64,000 nt of DNA from Azospirillum brasilense (lineage in GTDB: Bacteria; Pseudomonadota; Alphaproteobacteria; Azospirillales; Azospirillaceae): NCBI RefSeq assembly GCF_008365405.1, contig NZ_QOKV01000011.1, forward strand, positions 124,001 through 188,000. Direction: 5' to 3'. The position numbers and the translations under genes are program-made. A model generated the notes under the pieces. That model made no database searches and was not told where the DNA came from. It saw only the letters and a program-made list of their open reading frames with translations. Numbering within the stretch: position 1 is the stretch's first letter; every line of letters begins with the position of its first letter. Shown here piece by piece: positions 51,808-61,335 of this stretch.

Positions 51808-53010
51808 ATGGACGCCACCGATCCCGCCGTCGATCCCGTCGTCATCGTGTCCGCCGCGCGCACGCCGCTCGGCCGTTTCCAGGGCGAGCTGTCGGCCCTG
51901 CCCGCCCACGCGCTGGGCGCCCACGCCGTCCGCGCAGCGCTGAGCCGGGCCGGGTTGGCGCCGGAGCGGGTGGACGAGGTGCTGCTCGGCTGCGTGCTGC
52001 CCGCCGGCCAGGGGCAGGCGCCGGCCCGGCAGGCGGCGCGCGGCGCCGGTCTGCCCGACGCCACCGGCGCCACCACCGTCAACAAGGTCTGCGGCTCCGG
52101 CATGAAGGCGACGATGCTCGCCCACGACCTGATCCGCGCCGGCTCCGCCGACCTCGTGGTCGCGGGCGGCATGGAGTCGATGTCCAACGCGCCCTATCTG
52201 CTGGCCAAGGCGCGCGGCGGCTACCGCATCGGGCACGACCGCATCCTCGACCACCTGATGCTCGACGGGCTGGAGGACGCCTATGAGGGCGGGCGCCCGA
52301 TGGGCGATTTCGGCGAGGCGACCGCCGAACTCTACGGCTTCACCCGCGCCGAGCAGGACGCCTACGCCGTCGAGACGCTGACCCGCGCCCGCGCCGCCAT
52401 CGCGAGCGGCGCCTTCGCCGCCGAGATCGCGCCCGTCACCCTCGCCGTCAAAGGTGGCGAGCGGACCGTCGCCGACGACGAGAACCCGCTGAAGGTCGCG
52501 CCGGAGAAGATCCCCGCCCTGAAGCCGGCCTTCCGCCGCGACGGCACGATCACCGCGGCCAGCTCCTCGGCCAACGCCGACGGGGCGGCGGCGCTGCTGC
52601 TCACCCGCCGCTCGCTGGCCGAGCGCGAGGGGTTGCCCGTGCTGGCGACCATCCTCGGCCACGCCACCCACAGCCAGGACCCGGCCTGGTTCACCACCGC
52701 ACCGATCCCGGCGATCCGCAAGCTGCTCGACCGCGTCGGCTGGGGTGTGGGCGACATCGACCTGTTCGAGATCAACGAGGCCTTCGCGGTCGTCGCCATG
52801 GCGGCGCAGCGGGACCTCGGCATTCCGCGCGACGCGCTGAACGTCAACGGCGGGGCCTGCGCGCTCGGCCACCCGATCGGCGCCACCGGCGCGCGGCTGA
52901 TCGTGACGCTGCTGCACGCGCTGGCGGCGCGGGGGCTGAAGCGCGGCGTCGCCTCCCTGTGCATCGGCGGTGGCGAGGCCACCGCCATCGCGGTCGAACG
53001 GCCCGCCTGA
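51808..53010 (+). CDS. Thiolase (acetyl-CoA C-acyltransferase)
   Basis: A 400-residue thiolase: nucleophile Cys95 in TVNKVCGSGMKA, the NEAFA motif (FEINEAFAVVAM), His in NGGACALGHPIGATGA and the second active Cys in SLCIGGGEATA. It could act in degradation or in acetoacetyl-CoA formation. It follows the SDR gene by 28 bases and precedes an MFS gene by 28, so the three may form a TetR-controlled operon. Confidence 0.92.
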   Translation: MDATDPAVDPVVIVSAARTPLGRFQGELSALPAHALGAHAVRAALSRAGLAPERVDEVLLGCVLPAGQGQAPARQAARGAGLPDATGATTVNKVCGSGMKATMLAHDLIRAGSADLVVAGGMESMSNAPYLLAKARGGYRIGHDRILDHLMLDGLEDAYEGGRPMGDFGEATAELYGFTRAEQDAYAVETLTRARAAIASGAFAAEIAPVTLAVKGGERTVADDENPLKVAPEKIPALKPAFRRDGTITAASSSANADGAAALLLTRRSLAEREGLPVLATILGHATHSQDPAWFTTAPIPAIRKLLDRVGWGVGDIDLFEINEAFAVVAMAAQRDLGIPRDALNVNGGACALGHPIGATGARLIVTLLHALAARGLKRGVASLCIGGGEATAIAVERPA

Positions 53011-53038
53011 CCCTTTCCGCTAGACCGGAACCCCATCC

Positions 53039-54328
53039 ATGCTGTCCTCCCCCGTCGCCGTCGCGCTGGCGCGGCGCAACGTCCATTACGGCTGGGCCGT
53101 CGTCGGCGTCACATTCCTGACCATGCTGGTGTCCGCCGGCGCGGTCGGCGCCCCCGGCGTCCTGCTGCTGCCCCTGCAACGCGAGTTCGGCTGGTCCACC
53201 GCCGACATCTCCATCGCCCTGGCCATCCGCCTGCTGCTGTTCGGCCTGATGGGGCCGTTCGCCGCCGCCCTTATCAACCGCTACGGCGTCAAGCGGATGG
53301 TGCTGTCCTCGCTGACGCTGGTCAGCGGCGGGCTGCTGCTGTCGCTCACCATGCGCGAGGTCTGGCAACTGATCCTGCTGTGGGGCTTCGTCGTCGGCTT
53401 CGGCACCGGCCTGACCGCCATGGTTCTGGGCGCCACCGTGGCGACGCGCTGGTTCAGCCGGCGGCGCGGGCTGGTCGTCGGCCTGCTGACCGCCAGTTCG
53501 GCCACCGGGCAGCTCGTCTTCATGCCGCTGCTGTCGATGCTGACCGAGCAAATGGGCTGGCGGGTGGCGCTGGCTCTGCTGTGCGGGCTGCTGTGGGTGG
53601 CGGCGCTGGCCGTGCTCGCCCTGATGCGCGACCGTCCGTCCGACCTCGGGCTGGCCGCCTATGGCGAGGAGGGCGCCGCAGCCGCCCCGCCGCCGTCCGC
53701 CGGATCGGTGGTGGCCGCCGCCCTGGGCGCCTTGCGCGACGCGTCGAAGACGCGGGTCTTCTGGGTGCTGTTCGCCACCTTCTTCATCTGCGGGGCAAGC
53801 ACCAACGGGCTGATCCAGACCCACCTGATCCCGCTCTGCGTCGATTTCGGCGTGCCGGAGGTGCGGGCGGCCAGCCTGCTGGCGCTGATGGGAATCTTCG
53901 ACTTTGTCGGCACGGTCGCCTCGGGCTGGCTGTCCGACCGCTACGACAACCGCTGGCTCCTCTTCTGGTATTACGGCCTGCGCGGCCTGTCGCTGCTGTT
54001 CCTGCCCTATTCCGACTTCACGCTCTACGGTCTGTCGCTGTTCGCGGTGTTCTACGGGCTGGACTGGATCGCCACCGTGCCGCCGACCGTCCGGCTGACG
54101 GCGGAACGCTTCGGGCGGGAGCGCGCCAACCTCGTCTTCGGCTGGGTCTTCGCCGGGCACCAGATTGGTGCCGCCTGCGCCGCCTTCGGAGCCGGCTACG
54201 CCCGCAGCACGCTGGACAGCTATCTGCCGGCCTTCTTCATCGCCGGGCTGCTCTGCCTGGGGGCGGCGCTGCTGGTTCCGACGCTTGGCCGCGCCCCGGC
54301 CGCGACCAAGCCGGCGCCAGCGACCTGA
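53039..54328 (+). CDS. MFS transporter
   Basis: A 429-residue, 12-helix carrier of the major facilitator superfamily: FAAALINRYGVKRMV between TM2 and TM3, WFSRRRGLVVGLLTASSATG in the first half and GWLSDRYDNRWLLF as the second-half loop. The fold resembles the monocarboxylate/oxalate-formate group. The substrate is unknown. It probably belongs with the SDR and thiolase. Confidence 0.87.
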   Translation: MLSSPVAVALARRNVHYGWAVVGVTFLTMLVSAGAVGAPGVLLLPLQREFGWSTADISIALAIRLLLFGLMGPFAAALINRYGVKRMVLSSLTLVSGGLLLSLTMREVWQLILLWGFVVGFGTGLTAMVLGATVATRWFSRRRGLVVGLLTASSATGQLVFMPLLSMLTEQMGWRVALALLCGLLWVAALAVLALMRDRPSDLGLAAYGEEGAAAAPPPSAGSVVAAALGALRDASKTRVFWVLFATFFICGASTNGLIQTHLIPLCVDFGVPEVRAASLLALMGIFDFVGTVASGWLSDRYDNRWLLFWYYGLRGLSLLFLPYSDFTLYGLSLFAVFYGLDWIATVPPTVRLTAERFGRERANLVFGWVFAGHQIGAACAAFGAGYARSTLDSYLPAFFIAGLLCLGAALLVPTLGRAPAATKPAPAT

Positions 54329-54354
54329 GGGAGCCAATTCAAGGCGGCTGTCCT

Positions 54355-54561
54355 GAAGTCCCTCTCCCGCCCCAGGAGAGGGAAGGGGCCCGCGCAGGGC
54401 GCGGGAAGGGTGAGGGTGCAGCCGAAAATCAGGCTTTGATCCTTGATTCTACCCTCACCCGCCCGCTTCGCGGGCACCCTCTCCCGGGGCTCTCGGCGGC
54501 CAAAGGCCGCCTGACGCCGTCAGCGCCCGCATGCGGGCGCGAGAGGCGGGAGAGGGATTTC
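54355..54561. repeat. MITE-like composite inverted repeat, about 207 bp
   Basis: In the 365-base gap between the MFS and LysR genes, the ends GAAGTCCCTCTCCCGCC and GGCGGGAGAGGGATTTC are inverted copies with one mismatch in 17. Inside, GGGTGAGGGT and ACCCTCACCC form a second perfect inverted pair, and smaller GC-rich palindromes (CGCCCGCATGCGGGCG near 54533) lie between. It codes for nothing. It resembles the palindromic, non-autonomous elements spread between genes in GC-rich proteobacteria. No second copy is evident in the window. Confidence 0.65.
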
Positions 54562-54693
54562 ACGTTAAAAAGCGATTGCCGTCGCGCCCCACCAAAGCCC
54601 CATCGACTTCGCGCCGGGCTGTGCTTAGATAGGCGCAGCCCGGCCCGCTCCGTTCGTGTGCGGGCCATAGCCACTTGCGTCGATGGACCGACC

Positions 54694-55692
54694 ATGGACA
54701 AACTGCACGCGATGCGCGTCTTCGTCCGCGTCGTCGAGGTCAACAGCTTCACCAAGGCCGCCGACACGCTGGGCCTGCCGCGCGCCTCGGTGACGACGAC
54801 CATCCAGAATCTGGAGGCGGCGCTCGGCGTGCGCCTGCTCCAGCGGACGACCCGCAAGCTGAGCCTGACGCTCGACGGCGCCGCCTATCTGGAGGGCGCC
54901 ACCCGCATCCTGTCCGACCTGGAGGAGATCGAAACCTCCTTCACCAGCGCCCGCAAGACGCCGCGCGGACGGCTGCGGGTCGACATGCCGGGCTCGGTCG
55001 GGCGGCTCATCATCATCCCGACCATCCACGAATTCCACGCCCGCTACCCCGACATCGAGATCATGATCGGGATGAGCGACCGCCCCATCGACCTGATCCA
55101 GGAGGGGGTGGACTGCGTGCTGCGCGTCGGCGATCTGGTGGATTCCAGCCTGATCGCCCGGCGGGTCGGCGCCTTCCGCCCGGTGACCGTCGCCAGCCCG
55201 GCCTATCTCGCCCGCCACGGCATCCCCAGGACCATCGAGGAGCTGGAGGGCCACACCGCCGTCAACTACTTCACCCGCACCGGCAAGATGCACGAGATGA
55301 GCTTCGAGCGCGACGGCGTCACCCGCGAGGTGAAGCTGAACGGCCCGGTCTCGGTCAACGACGCAGACGCCTACGTCACCTGCGCGCTGGAGGGGCTGGG
55401 CATCGGGCAGATCGCCCGCTTCATGGCGCTGCCCCACCTGCGCAGCGGCGCCCTGGTGGAGATCCTCAAGGAGTGGCGCCCGGCCCTGATGCCGATCTCC
55501 GCGCTCTACCCGCACAACCGCCACCTGTCGCCCAAGGTCCGCGCCTTCGTCGACTGGGTCGCCGAACTGTTCGAGGGCTGCCCGCTGATGCAGGGCGAGG
55601 AGATCGACGGCTACGAGTGCCCGGAGCGGGAGAAGCCCGCGCCGACCCCCGCCACCACCGAGCCGGAGGACGCCTGCCTCTGTGTGATGTAA
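54694..55692 (+). CDS. LysR-family regulator
   Basis: A 332-residue LysR of the CrgA/AaeR-like group: MDKLHAMRVFVRVVEVNSFT, SVTTTIQNLEAALGVRLLQR and GGSVGRL-type effector domain sequence (PGSVGRLIIIPTIHEFHARY). The C-terminus carries an unusual ~35-residue extension rich in Glu, Pro and Cys (GYECPEREK ... DACLCVM). It is followed by the hydrolase and RND pump genes on the same strand, its likely targets. Confidence 0.88.
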   Translation: MDKLHAMRVFVRVVEVNSFTKAADTLGLPRASVTTTIQNLEAALGVRLLQRTTRKLSLTLDGAAYLEGATRILSDLEEIETSFTSARKTPRGRLRVDMPGSVGRLIIIPTIHEFHARYPDIEIMIGMSDRPIDLIQEGVDCVLRVGDLVDSSLIARRVGAFRPVTVASPAYLARHGIPRTIEELEGHTAVNYFTRTGKMHEMSFERDGVTREVKLNGPVSVNDADAYVTCALEGLGIGQIARFMALPHLRSGALVEILKEWRPALMPISALYPHNRHLSPKVRAFVDWVAELFEGCPLMQGEEIDGYECPEREKPAPTPATTEPEDACLCVM

Positions 55693-55812
55693 GCGGGATT
55701 GTTCATCCGATCCGAATTGTGTTGCCGTTGACCGCGTATTTATTCCGACCGGCCAAACGCCCACACTCCCTCCTGTTGCAATGCGGGAGGGGTGCTGGGG
55801 CACCGTCGGATC

Positions 55813-56664
55813 ATGGGCCGCTCGTCGGAACCGTCGAACACACGCAGTACCGGAACGGCGCCCTGCCGTATCGCGGTCGATGACCGGACCATCGCCGGCC
55901 ACGCCCAGGACATCCGGCTGCGGCTCTACCGGCCGCTGATCGGGCTGACCGTCCCGGCCCTGCTATACCTGCACGGCGGCGGCTTCACCTCCGGTTCGCT
56001 GGAGGAGGCGGAGACCGCCGCCGCCGCCATCGCGGAGAGCGTGCCGGCGCTGGTCGTCTCGGTCGGCTATTCGCTGGCCCCGGCCCACTGCTTTCCCACC
56101 GCCGCCCACGACGCCCACCAAGCCGCCCTGTGGACGCTGGCCGAAGCCCGCGACCTGAACATCGCCAAGGGCGGGCTGGGCGTGGCCGGGCACGACGCCG
56201 GCGGCCATGTCGCCGCCTCGCTGACCTTCCTCGCCCGCGACCAGGGCGAGGTGGACATCCGCGCGCAGGCCCTGCTCGGCCCCATGTTGGACCCCAGCCT
56301 GACCCGCGCCGGCGACGCCCAGGCGATGCAGTGCGAGGTGCCGGCGACCGCCTACGCCCGCTGCTACCGCGCCTATCTGCCCGACGCGGCGCAGCGCGTG
56401 CACCCCTACGCCGCACCGCTGGATTCGCGCCGGCTGGCCGGGCTGCCGCCGACGCTGATCGTCACCGCGCAGAAGGACGTCCTGCGCATCGAGGCGGAGC
56501 AGTACGCCGCCAACCTGATCGGAGCCGGCGTGCCCACCGAGGTCACCCGCTTCCCCGCCATTTCGCACGCCGCCCTGCCGGGCCACCGCCCGGTGCTGCT
56601 GGCGGTCGCCGACTTTTTCCGCCGCCGCCTGTCCCCCGCGGACAGCCGCGGCGTCCCCGTCTGA
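55813..56664 (+). CDS. Alpha/beta-hydrolase-fold protein (HSL family) with Asp in place of the nucleophile Ser
   Basis: A 283-residue alpha/beta-hydrolase of the hormone-sensitive-lipase group: oxyanion motif LHGGGFTSGS, TAQKDVLRIEAEQ (acid) and ISHAALPG (His). At the nucleophile elbow, where family members have GDSAGG, this protein reads AGHDAGGH, so Ser is replaced by Asp. It may use an Asp nucleophile, as dehalogenases and epoxide hydrolases do, or be a non-catalytic partner. The start is uncertain: GTG at 55792 lies too close to GGGAGG, and ATG 55813 is far from it. It precedes the RND adaptor by 22 bases. Confidence 0.78.
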   Translation: MGRSSEPSNTRSTGTAPCRIAVDDRTIAGHAQDIRLRLYRPLIGLTVPALLYLHGGGFTSGSLEEAETAAAAIAESVPALVVSVGYSLAPAHCFPTAAHDAHQAALWTLAEARDLNIAKGGLGVAGHDAGGHVAASLTFLARDQGEVDIRAQALLGPMLDPSLTRAGDAQAMQCEVPATAYARCYRAYLPDAAQRVHPYAAPLDSRRLAGLPPTLIVTAQKDVLRIEAEQYAANLIGAGVPTEVTRFPAISHAALPGHRPVLLAVADFFRRRLSPADSRGVPV

Positions 56665-56686
56665 TCCTCCCCAGGAGAGTGGTCCC

Positions 56687-57868
56687 ATGTCGTTGTCTCC
56701 TTCGAAGCTTGCCCTCCTTCTCGCCGTCGGCGCCGCGACCGCCGGTGTCGCCGGTGTCGTCACCACCCAGGGCCACGCCGACGCCCCCGCCGCGGCGACC
56801 GCCGCCCCGCCGCCGCCCGAGGTGGACGTGGCGCCGGTCGTCGCCCGCAAGATCACCGACTGGCAGTCCTACTCGGGCCGCCTGGAGGCGGTCGACCGGG
56901 TGGAGGTGCGCCCGCAGGTGTCCGGCGCCATCACCGCCGTCCATTTCCGCAACGGCGCTTTGGTGAAGAAGGGCGATCCCCTCTTCACCATCGACCCGCG
57001 CCCCCATGTCGCCGAGGTCGCGCGGGCCGAGGCCCAGGTCGCCGCCGCGCAGGCCGCGGTGCGCTTCACCACCGCCGACCTCGACCGCGCCCAGCGGCTG
57101 GTGCAGAACAACACCGTCTCGCGCCAGACCCTGGACGAGAAGGAAAATGCCGCCCGCGAGGCCGGCGCCAACCTGAAGGCGGCGCAGGCGGCGCTCGACC
57201 TCGCCCGCATCGACCTGGAGCACACCCAGGTCACCGCACCCATTTCCGGCCGCGTCTCGCGCGCCGAGGTGACGGTGGGCAACGTCGTGGCGTCCGGCGC
57301 CTCCGCGGCCCCGTTGACGACCCTGGTCTCGGTCTCGCCGATCTACGCCTCCTTCGACGTCGACGAGCAGACCTACCTGCGCCACATCGCCAGCGTGAAG
57401 GACGCCGCCGACGTGCCGGTGCAACTCGGCCTCGCCAACGAAAGCGGCTATTCGCGCGGCGGCACGGTGGAGCATGTGGACAACCGGCTCGATTCCGTGT
57501 CCGGCACCATCCGCGTGCGCGCCAAGTTCGACAATCCGGACGGCATGCTGGTCCCCGGTCTCTACGCCCGCGTCAAGGTCGGCGGCAGCACCCCGCACGA
57601 CGCGCTGATGGTCGAGGACCGCGCCATCAACACCGACCAGGACAAGAAATTCGTCCTGGTGGTCGGCGGCGACGACACCGTGCAGTACCGCGAGATCATC
57701 CCCGGCGCCGCCCAGAACGGGCTGCGGGTGGTCAAGAGCGGCCTCGCCGCCGGGGAGCGCATCGTCGTCAACGGCCTCCAGCACGCCCGCCCCGGCGCCC
57801 GCATCAGCCCGAAGACCGTGGCGATGGGCAAACCGGCGGATACCGTCGAAACCGCCTCGAACCAGTAA
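56687..57868 (+). CDS. RND efflux periplasmic adaptor (AcrA/MexE family)
   Basis: A 393-residue adaptor with an N-terminal hydrophobic signal/anchor (ALLLAVGAATAGVAGVV), a low-complexity Ala/Pro stretch, SGRLEAVDRVEVRPQVSGAI, a helical hairpin (~95-165) and THVQVTAPISGRVSR-like lipoyl sequence (EHTQVTAPISGRVSRAEVTVG). It joins the RND permease encoded 92 bases downstream to an outer-membrane channel not found here. Confidence 0.92.
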   Translation: MSLSPSKLALLLAVGAATAGVAGVVTTQGHADAPAAATAAPPPPEVDVAPVVARKITDWQSYSGRLEAVDRVEVRPQVSGAITAVHFRNGALVKKGDPLFTIDPRPHVAEVARAEAQVAAAQAAVRFTTADLDRAQRLVQNNTVSRQTLDEKENAAREAGANLKAAQAALDLARIDLEHTQVTAPISGRVSRAEVTVGNVVASGASAAPLTTLVSVSPIYASFDVDEQTYLRHIASVKDAADVPVQLGLANESGYSRGGTVEHVDNRLDSVSGTIRVRAKFDNPDGMLVPGLYARVKVGGSTPHDALMVEDRAINTDQDKKFVLVVGGDDTVQYREIIPGAAQNGLRVVKSGLAAGERIVVNGLQHARPGARISPKTVAMGKPADTVETASNQ

Positions 57869-57960
57869 CAGCCTAGCCCCCTGCCCAACCGTCCGCCGCA
57901 CCGCGGAGGACGGAGGGGGTCTTGCGTCCAAACCCCATGCCGCCCGCTGGGAAGGCCATC

Positions 57961-60900
57961 ATGAACATCTCGAAATTCTTCATCGACCGCCCGATTTTCG
58001 CGGGCGTGCTGTCGGTGGCGCTGTTCCTGGCGGGAGCGATCTCGCTGTTCCAGCTGCCCATCTCCGAATACCCGGAGGTCGTCCCGCCGTCGGTCGTCGT
58101 GCGCGCCCAATTCCCGGGCGCCAATCCCAAGGTCATCGCCGAAACGGTCGCCTCCCCGCTGGAGGAGCAGATCAACGGCGTCGAGAACATGCTGTACATG
58201 CAGTCGCAGGCCAACAGCGACGGCAACATGGCGCTGACCGTCACCTTCCGGCTGGGCACCGACCCGGACAAGGCGCAGCAGCTCGTGCAGAACCGGGTGG
58301 CCCAGGCGTTGCCGCGCCTGCCGTCCGACGTGCAGCGGCTGGGCGTGACGACGGTCAAAAGCTCGCCCACCCTGACCATGGTCGTGCATCTGCTGTCGCC
58401 CAACGACCGCTACGACATGACCTACCTGCGCAACTACGCCATCCTGAACGTCAAGGACCGGCTGAGCCGGATCTCCGGCGTCGGCGAGGTGCAGGTGTGG
58501 GGGGCCGGCGACTATTCCATGCGCGTCTGGCTCGACCCCAACAAGGTCGCGCAGCGCGGCCTGACCGCGTCCGACGTGGTGGCGGCGATCCGCGAGCAGA
58601 ACGTCCAGGTCGCGGCGGGCGTCATCGGCGCCTCCCCGTCGCTGCCCGACACGCCCCTGCAGCTCTCGATCAACGCGCAAGGGCGCCTGACGACGCCGGA
58701 GGAGTTCGGCGCGATCATCCTGAAGACCGGCGAGCAGGGCGGCGTCACCCTGCTGCGCGACGTCGCCCGCGTCGAGATGGCGGCGGCGCAGTACGGCCTG
58801 CGCTCGCTGCTCGACAACAAGCCGGCGGTGGCGCTGGGCATCAACCAGTCGCCGGGCGCCAACGCGCTGGCCATCTCCGACGCCATCCGGGCGACCATGG
58901 CCGACCTCAAGGCCGACATGCCGGACGGCGTCGACTACAGCATCGTCTACGACCCGACGCAGTTCGTCCGCTCCAGCATCGACGCGGTGATCCACACGCT
59001 GCTGGAGGCGGTCGCCCTGGTCGTGCTGGTGGTCATCGTCTTCCTCCAGACATGGCGCGCCTCGATCATCCCGCTGCTGGCGGTCCCGGTGTCCATCGTC
59101 GGCACCTTCTCGCTGATGCTGGGGCTCGGCTACTCGATCAACGCGCTGTCGCTGTTCGGCATGGTGCTGGCCATCGGCATCGTCGTGGACGACGCCATCG
59201 TCGTGGTGGAGAACGTCGAGCGCAACATCGAGAACGGCCTGTCGGCCAAGGAGGCCACCTACCGCGCCATGCAGGAGGTCAGCGGCCCGATCATCGCCAT
59301 CGCGCTGACGCTGGTCGCCGTCTTCGTGCCGCTGGCGGCCATGAGCGGCCTGACCGGCGAGTTCTACAAGCAGTTCGCGATGACCATCGCGATCTCCACC
59401 GTCATCTCCGCCTTCAACTCGCTGACCCTGTCGCCGGCCCTGGCGGCGGTGCTGCTGCGCGGCCACGACCAGCCGCAGGACTGGCTGACCCGCGCCATGA
59501 ACCGGGTCTTCGGCGGCTTCTTCCGGCTGTTCAACCGGGTCTTCAACCGCGCCTCGACCGGCTACGGCCGCGGCGTCGGCGGGGTGGTGCGGCACAAGGG
59601 ACTGATGATGCTGGTCTATGTCGGGCTGCTCGGCGTGACCGTGCTGCTCGGCCGCACCGTGCCGATGGGCTTCGTCCCGGCGCAGGACAAGGAATACCTC
59701 ATCAGCTTCGCCCAGCTTCCCAACGGCGCCTCGCTCGACCGCACGGAGGCGGTGATCCGCGAGATGACCGACATCGCGCTCGCCCGCCCCGGCGTGCAGA
59801 GCGCCGTCGCCTTCCCCGGCCTGTCGGTCAACGGCTTCACCAACAGCTCCAGCGCCGGCATCGTCTTCGTCACGCTGAAGCCCTTCGCCGAGCGCAAGGA
59901 CCCGTCGCTCTCCGCCGCCGCCATCGCCGGTGATCTGCAGAAGCGCTACGCCGGGCTGAAGGAAGCCTTCGTCGCCATCTTCCCGCCGCCTCCGGTGATG
60001 GGTCTCGGCACGCTGGGCGGCTTCAAGATGCAGATCGAGGACCGCGGCGCGCTGGGCTACGAGGCGTTGAACGCGGCGGTCGGCTCCTTCCTGAAGAAGG
60101 CCATGGAAACGCCGGAGCTGGGGCCGAGCTTCTCCAGCTACCAGATCAACGTGCCGCAGCTCGACGTCGATCTCGACCGCGTGAAGGCCAAGCAGCAGGG
60201 CGTGCCCATCGGCGAGGTGTTCGACACCATGCAGATCTATCTGGGCTCGCTCTATGTGAACGACTTCAACAGCTTCGGCCGCGTCTACCAGGTCCGCGTC
60301 CAGGCCGACGCGCCCTTCCGCGCCGAATCCGCCGACATCGGCCTGCTGAAGACCCGCAACGCCCAGGGCGACATGGTGCCGCTCTCCTCGCTGGTCACGG
60401 TCAAGCAGAGCTACGGGCCGGAGATGGTGGTGCGCTACAACGGCTACACCGCCGCCGACATCAACGGCGGCCCGGCCCCCGGCTATTCGTCGGGCCAGGC
60501 GCAGGCGGCGGCGGAGCGCATCGCCCAGGAGACCCTGCCCCGCGGCGTGCGGTTCGAATGGACCGACCTGACCTATCAGGAGATCCTGGCCGGCAACGCG
60601 GCGCTGTGGATCTTCCCCATCAGCATCCTGCTCGTCTTCCTGGTGCTGGCGGCGCAGTACGAGAGCCTGACCCTGCCGCTGGCCATCCTGCTGATCGTGC
60701 CGATGAGCCTGATGTCGGCGCTGGCCGGGGTGTGGCTGACGGGGGGCGACAACAACGTCTTCACCCAGATCGGCTTCATGGTCCTGGTCGGCCTGTCGGC
60801 GAAGAACGCCATCCTGATCGTCGAGTTCGCCCGCGAGCTGGAGCATCAGGGGCGCAGCGTGGTACAGGCCGCCATCGAGGCCAGCCGGCTGCGGCTGCGG

Positions 60901-61146
60901 CCCATCCTGATGACCTCCATCGCCTTCATCATGGGCGTGGTGCCGCTGGTCACCTCCACCGGCGCCGGTGCCGAGATGCGCCACGCGATGGGTGTCGCGG
61001 TGTTCGCCGGGATGATCGGCGTCACCCTGTTCGGCCTGATGCTGACCCCGGTCTTCTACGTCCTGCTGCGCACGCTGGTCGGGGCCGGCAAGCCGGCCGC
61101 GGTGCCGACCGGTCCGGCGCTCGCCCACGGGCACGGGGACGACTGA
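57961..61146 (+). CDS. RND efflux permease (HAE1/AcrB/MexF family)
   Basis: A 1061-residue antiporter. It starts MNISKFFIDRPIFAGVLSV, has the proton-relay motif [17 protein letters not shown] near residue 400, and [17 protein letters not shown] near 960. The N-terminal sequence and length fit MexF/AcrB-type pumps. ATG at 57961 has GGAAGG six bases upstream; an in-frame start 13 codons earlier is less likely. A strong terminator follows. Confidence 0.93.
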   Translation: MNISKFFIDRPIFAGVLSVALFLAGAISLFQLPISEYPEVVPPSVVVRAQFPGANPKVIAETVASPLEEQINGVENMLYMQSQANSDGNMALTVTFRLGTDPDKAQQLVQNRVAQALPRLPSDVQRLGVTTVKSSPTLTMVVHLLSPNDRYDMTYLRNYAILNVKDRLSRISGVGEVQVWGAGDYSMRVWLDPNKVAQRGLTASDVVAAIREQNVQVAAGVIGASPSLPDTPLQLSINAQGRLTTPEEFGAIILKTGEQGGVTLLRDVARVEMAAAQYGLRSLLDNKPAVALGINQSPGANALAISDAIRATMADLKADMPDGVDYSIVYDPTQFVRSSIDAVIHTLLEAVALVVLVVIVFLQTWRASIIPLLAVPVSIVGTFSLMLGLGYSINALSLFGMVLAIGIVVDDAIVVVENVERNIENGLSAKEATYRAMQEVSGPIIAIALTLVAVFVPLAAMSGLTGEFYKQFAMTIAISTVISAFNSLTLSPALAAVLLRGHDQPQDWLTRAMNRVFGGFFRLFNRVFNRASTGYGRGVGGVVRHKGLMMLVYVGLLGVTVLLGRTVPMGFVPAQDKEYLISFAQLPNGASLDRTEAVIREMTDIALARPGVQSAVAFPGLSVNGFTNSSSAGIVFVTLKPFAERKDPSLSAAAIAGDLQKRYAGLKEAFVAIFPPPPVMGLGTLGGFKMQIEDRGALGYEALNAAVGSFLKKAMETPELGPSFSSYQINVPQLDVDLDRVKAKQQGVPIGEVFDTMQIYLGSLYVNDFNSFGRVYQVRVQADAPFRAESADIGLLKTRNAQGDMVPLSSLVTVKQSYGPEMVVRYNGYTAADINGGPAPGYSSGQAQAAAERIAQETLPRGVRFEWTDLTYQEILAGNAALWIFPISILLVFLVLAAQYESLTLPLAILLIVPMSLMSALAGVWLTGGDNNVFTQIGFMVLVGLSAKNAILIVEFARELEHQGRSVVQAAIEASRLRLRPILMTSIAFIMGVVPLVTSTGAGAEMRHAMGVAVFAGMIGVTLFGLMLTPVFYVLLRTLVGAGKPAAVPTGPALAHGHGDD

Positions 61147-61175
61147 GCGTCCCTGAGGGAACCGTCGCCTTAACC

Positions 61176-61225
61176 GTGGCGGGGAGCCGGGGCCGAGCGT
61201 CCCGCTCCCCGCCACGTCGTTTTTT
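61176..61225 (+). terminator. Rho-independent terminator of the RND operon
   Basis: GTGGCGGGGAGC (61176-61187) and GCTCCCCGCCAC (61204-61215) form a perfect 12-bp stem followed by GTCGTTTTTT. It ends the hydrolase-adaptor-permease unit 30 bases after the permease stop. Confidence 0.85.
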
Positions 61226-61335
61226 CCCTGACCTTCCCCCTGCTTGCTCTGGCACAACGATCGGCGACGCTCCAGCCGGCACTCTCACCGTCACGCACCG
61301 CCCATCCGTCGGCGGCCCCGGTTGGAGACCTCGTC

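Noticed and set aside
54329..54693. A CRISPR-like or tandem-repeat array between the MFS and LysR genes
   Set aside because: The repeated parts are inverted, not direct, and there are no regular spacers; it is better seen as a MITE-like palindrome.
57562..61257. A 1231-codon minus-strand frame opposite the second RND permease
   Set aside because: Same shadow effect: no domain, extreme composition, and the plus-strand permease is certain.
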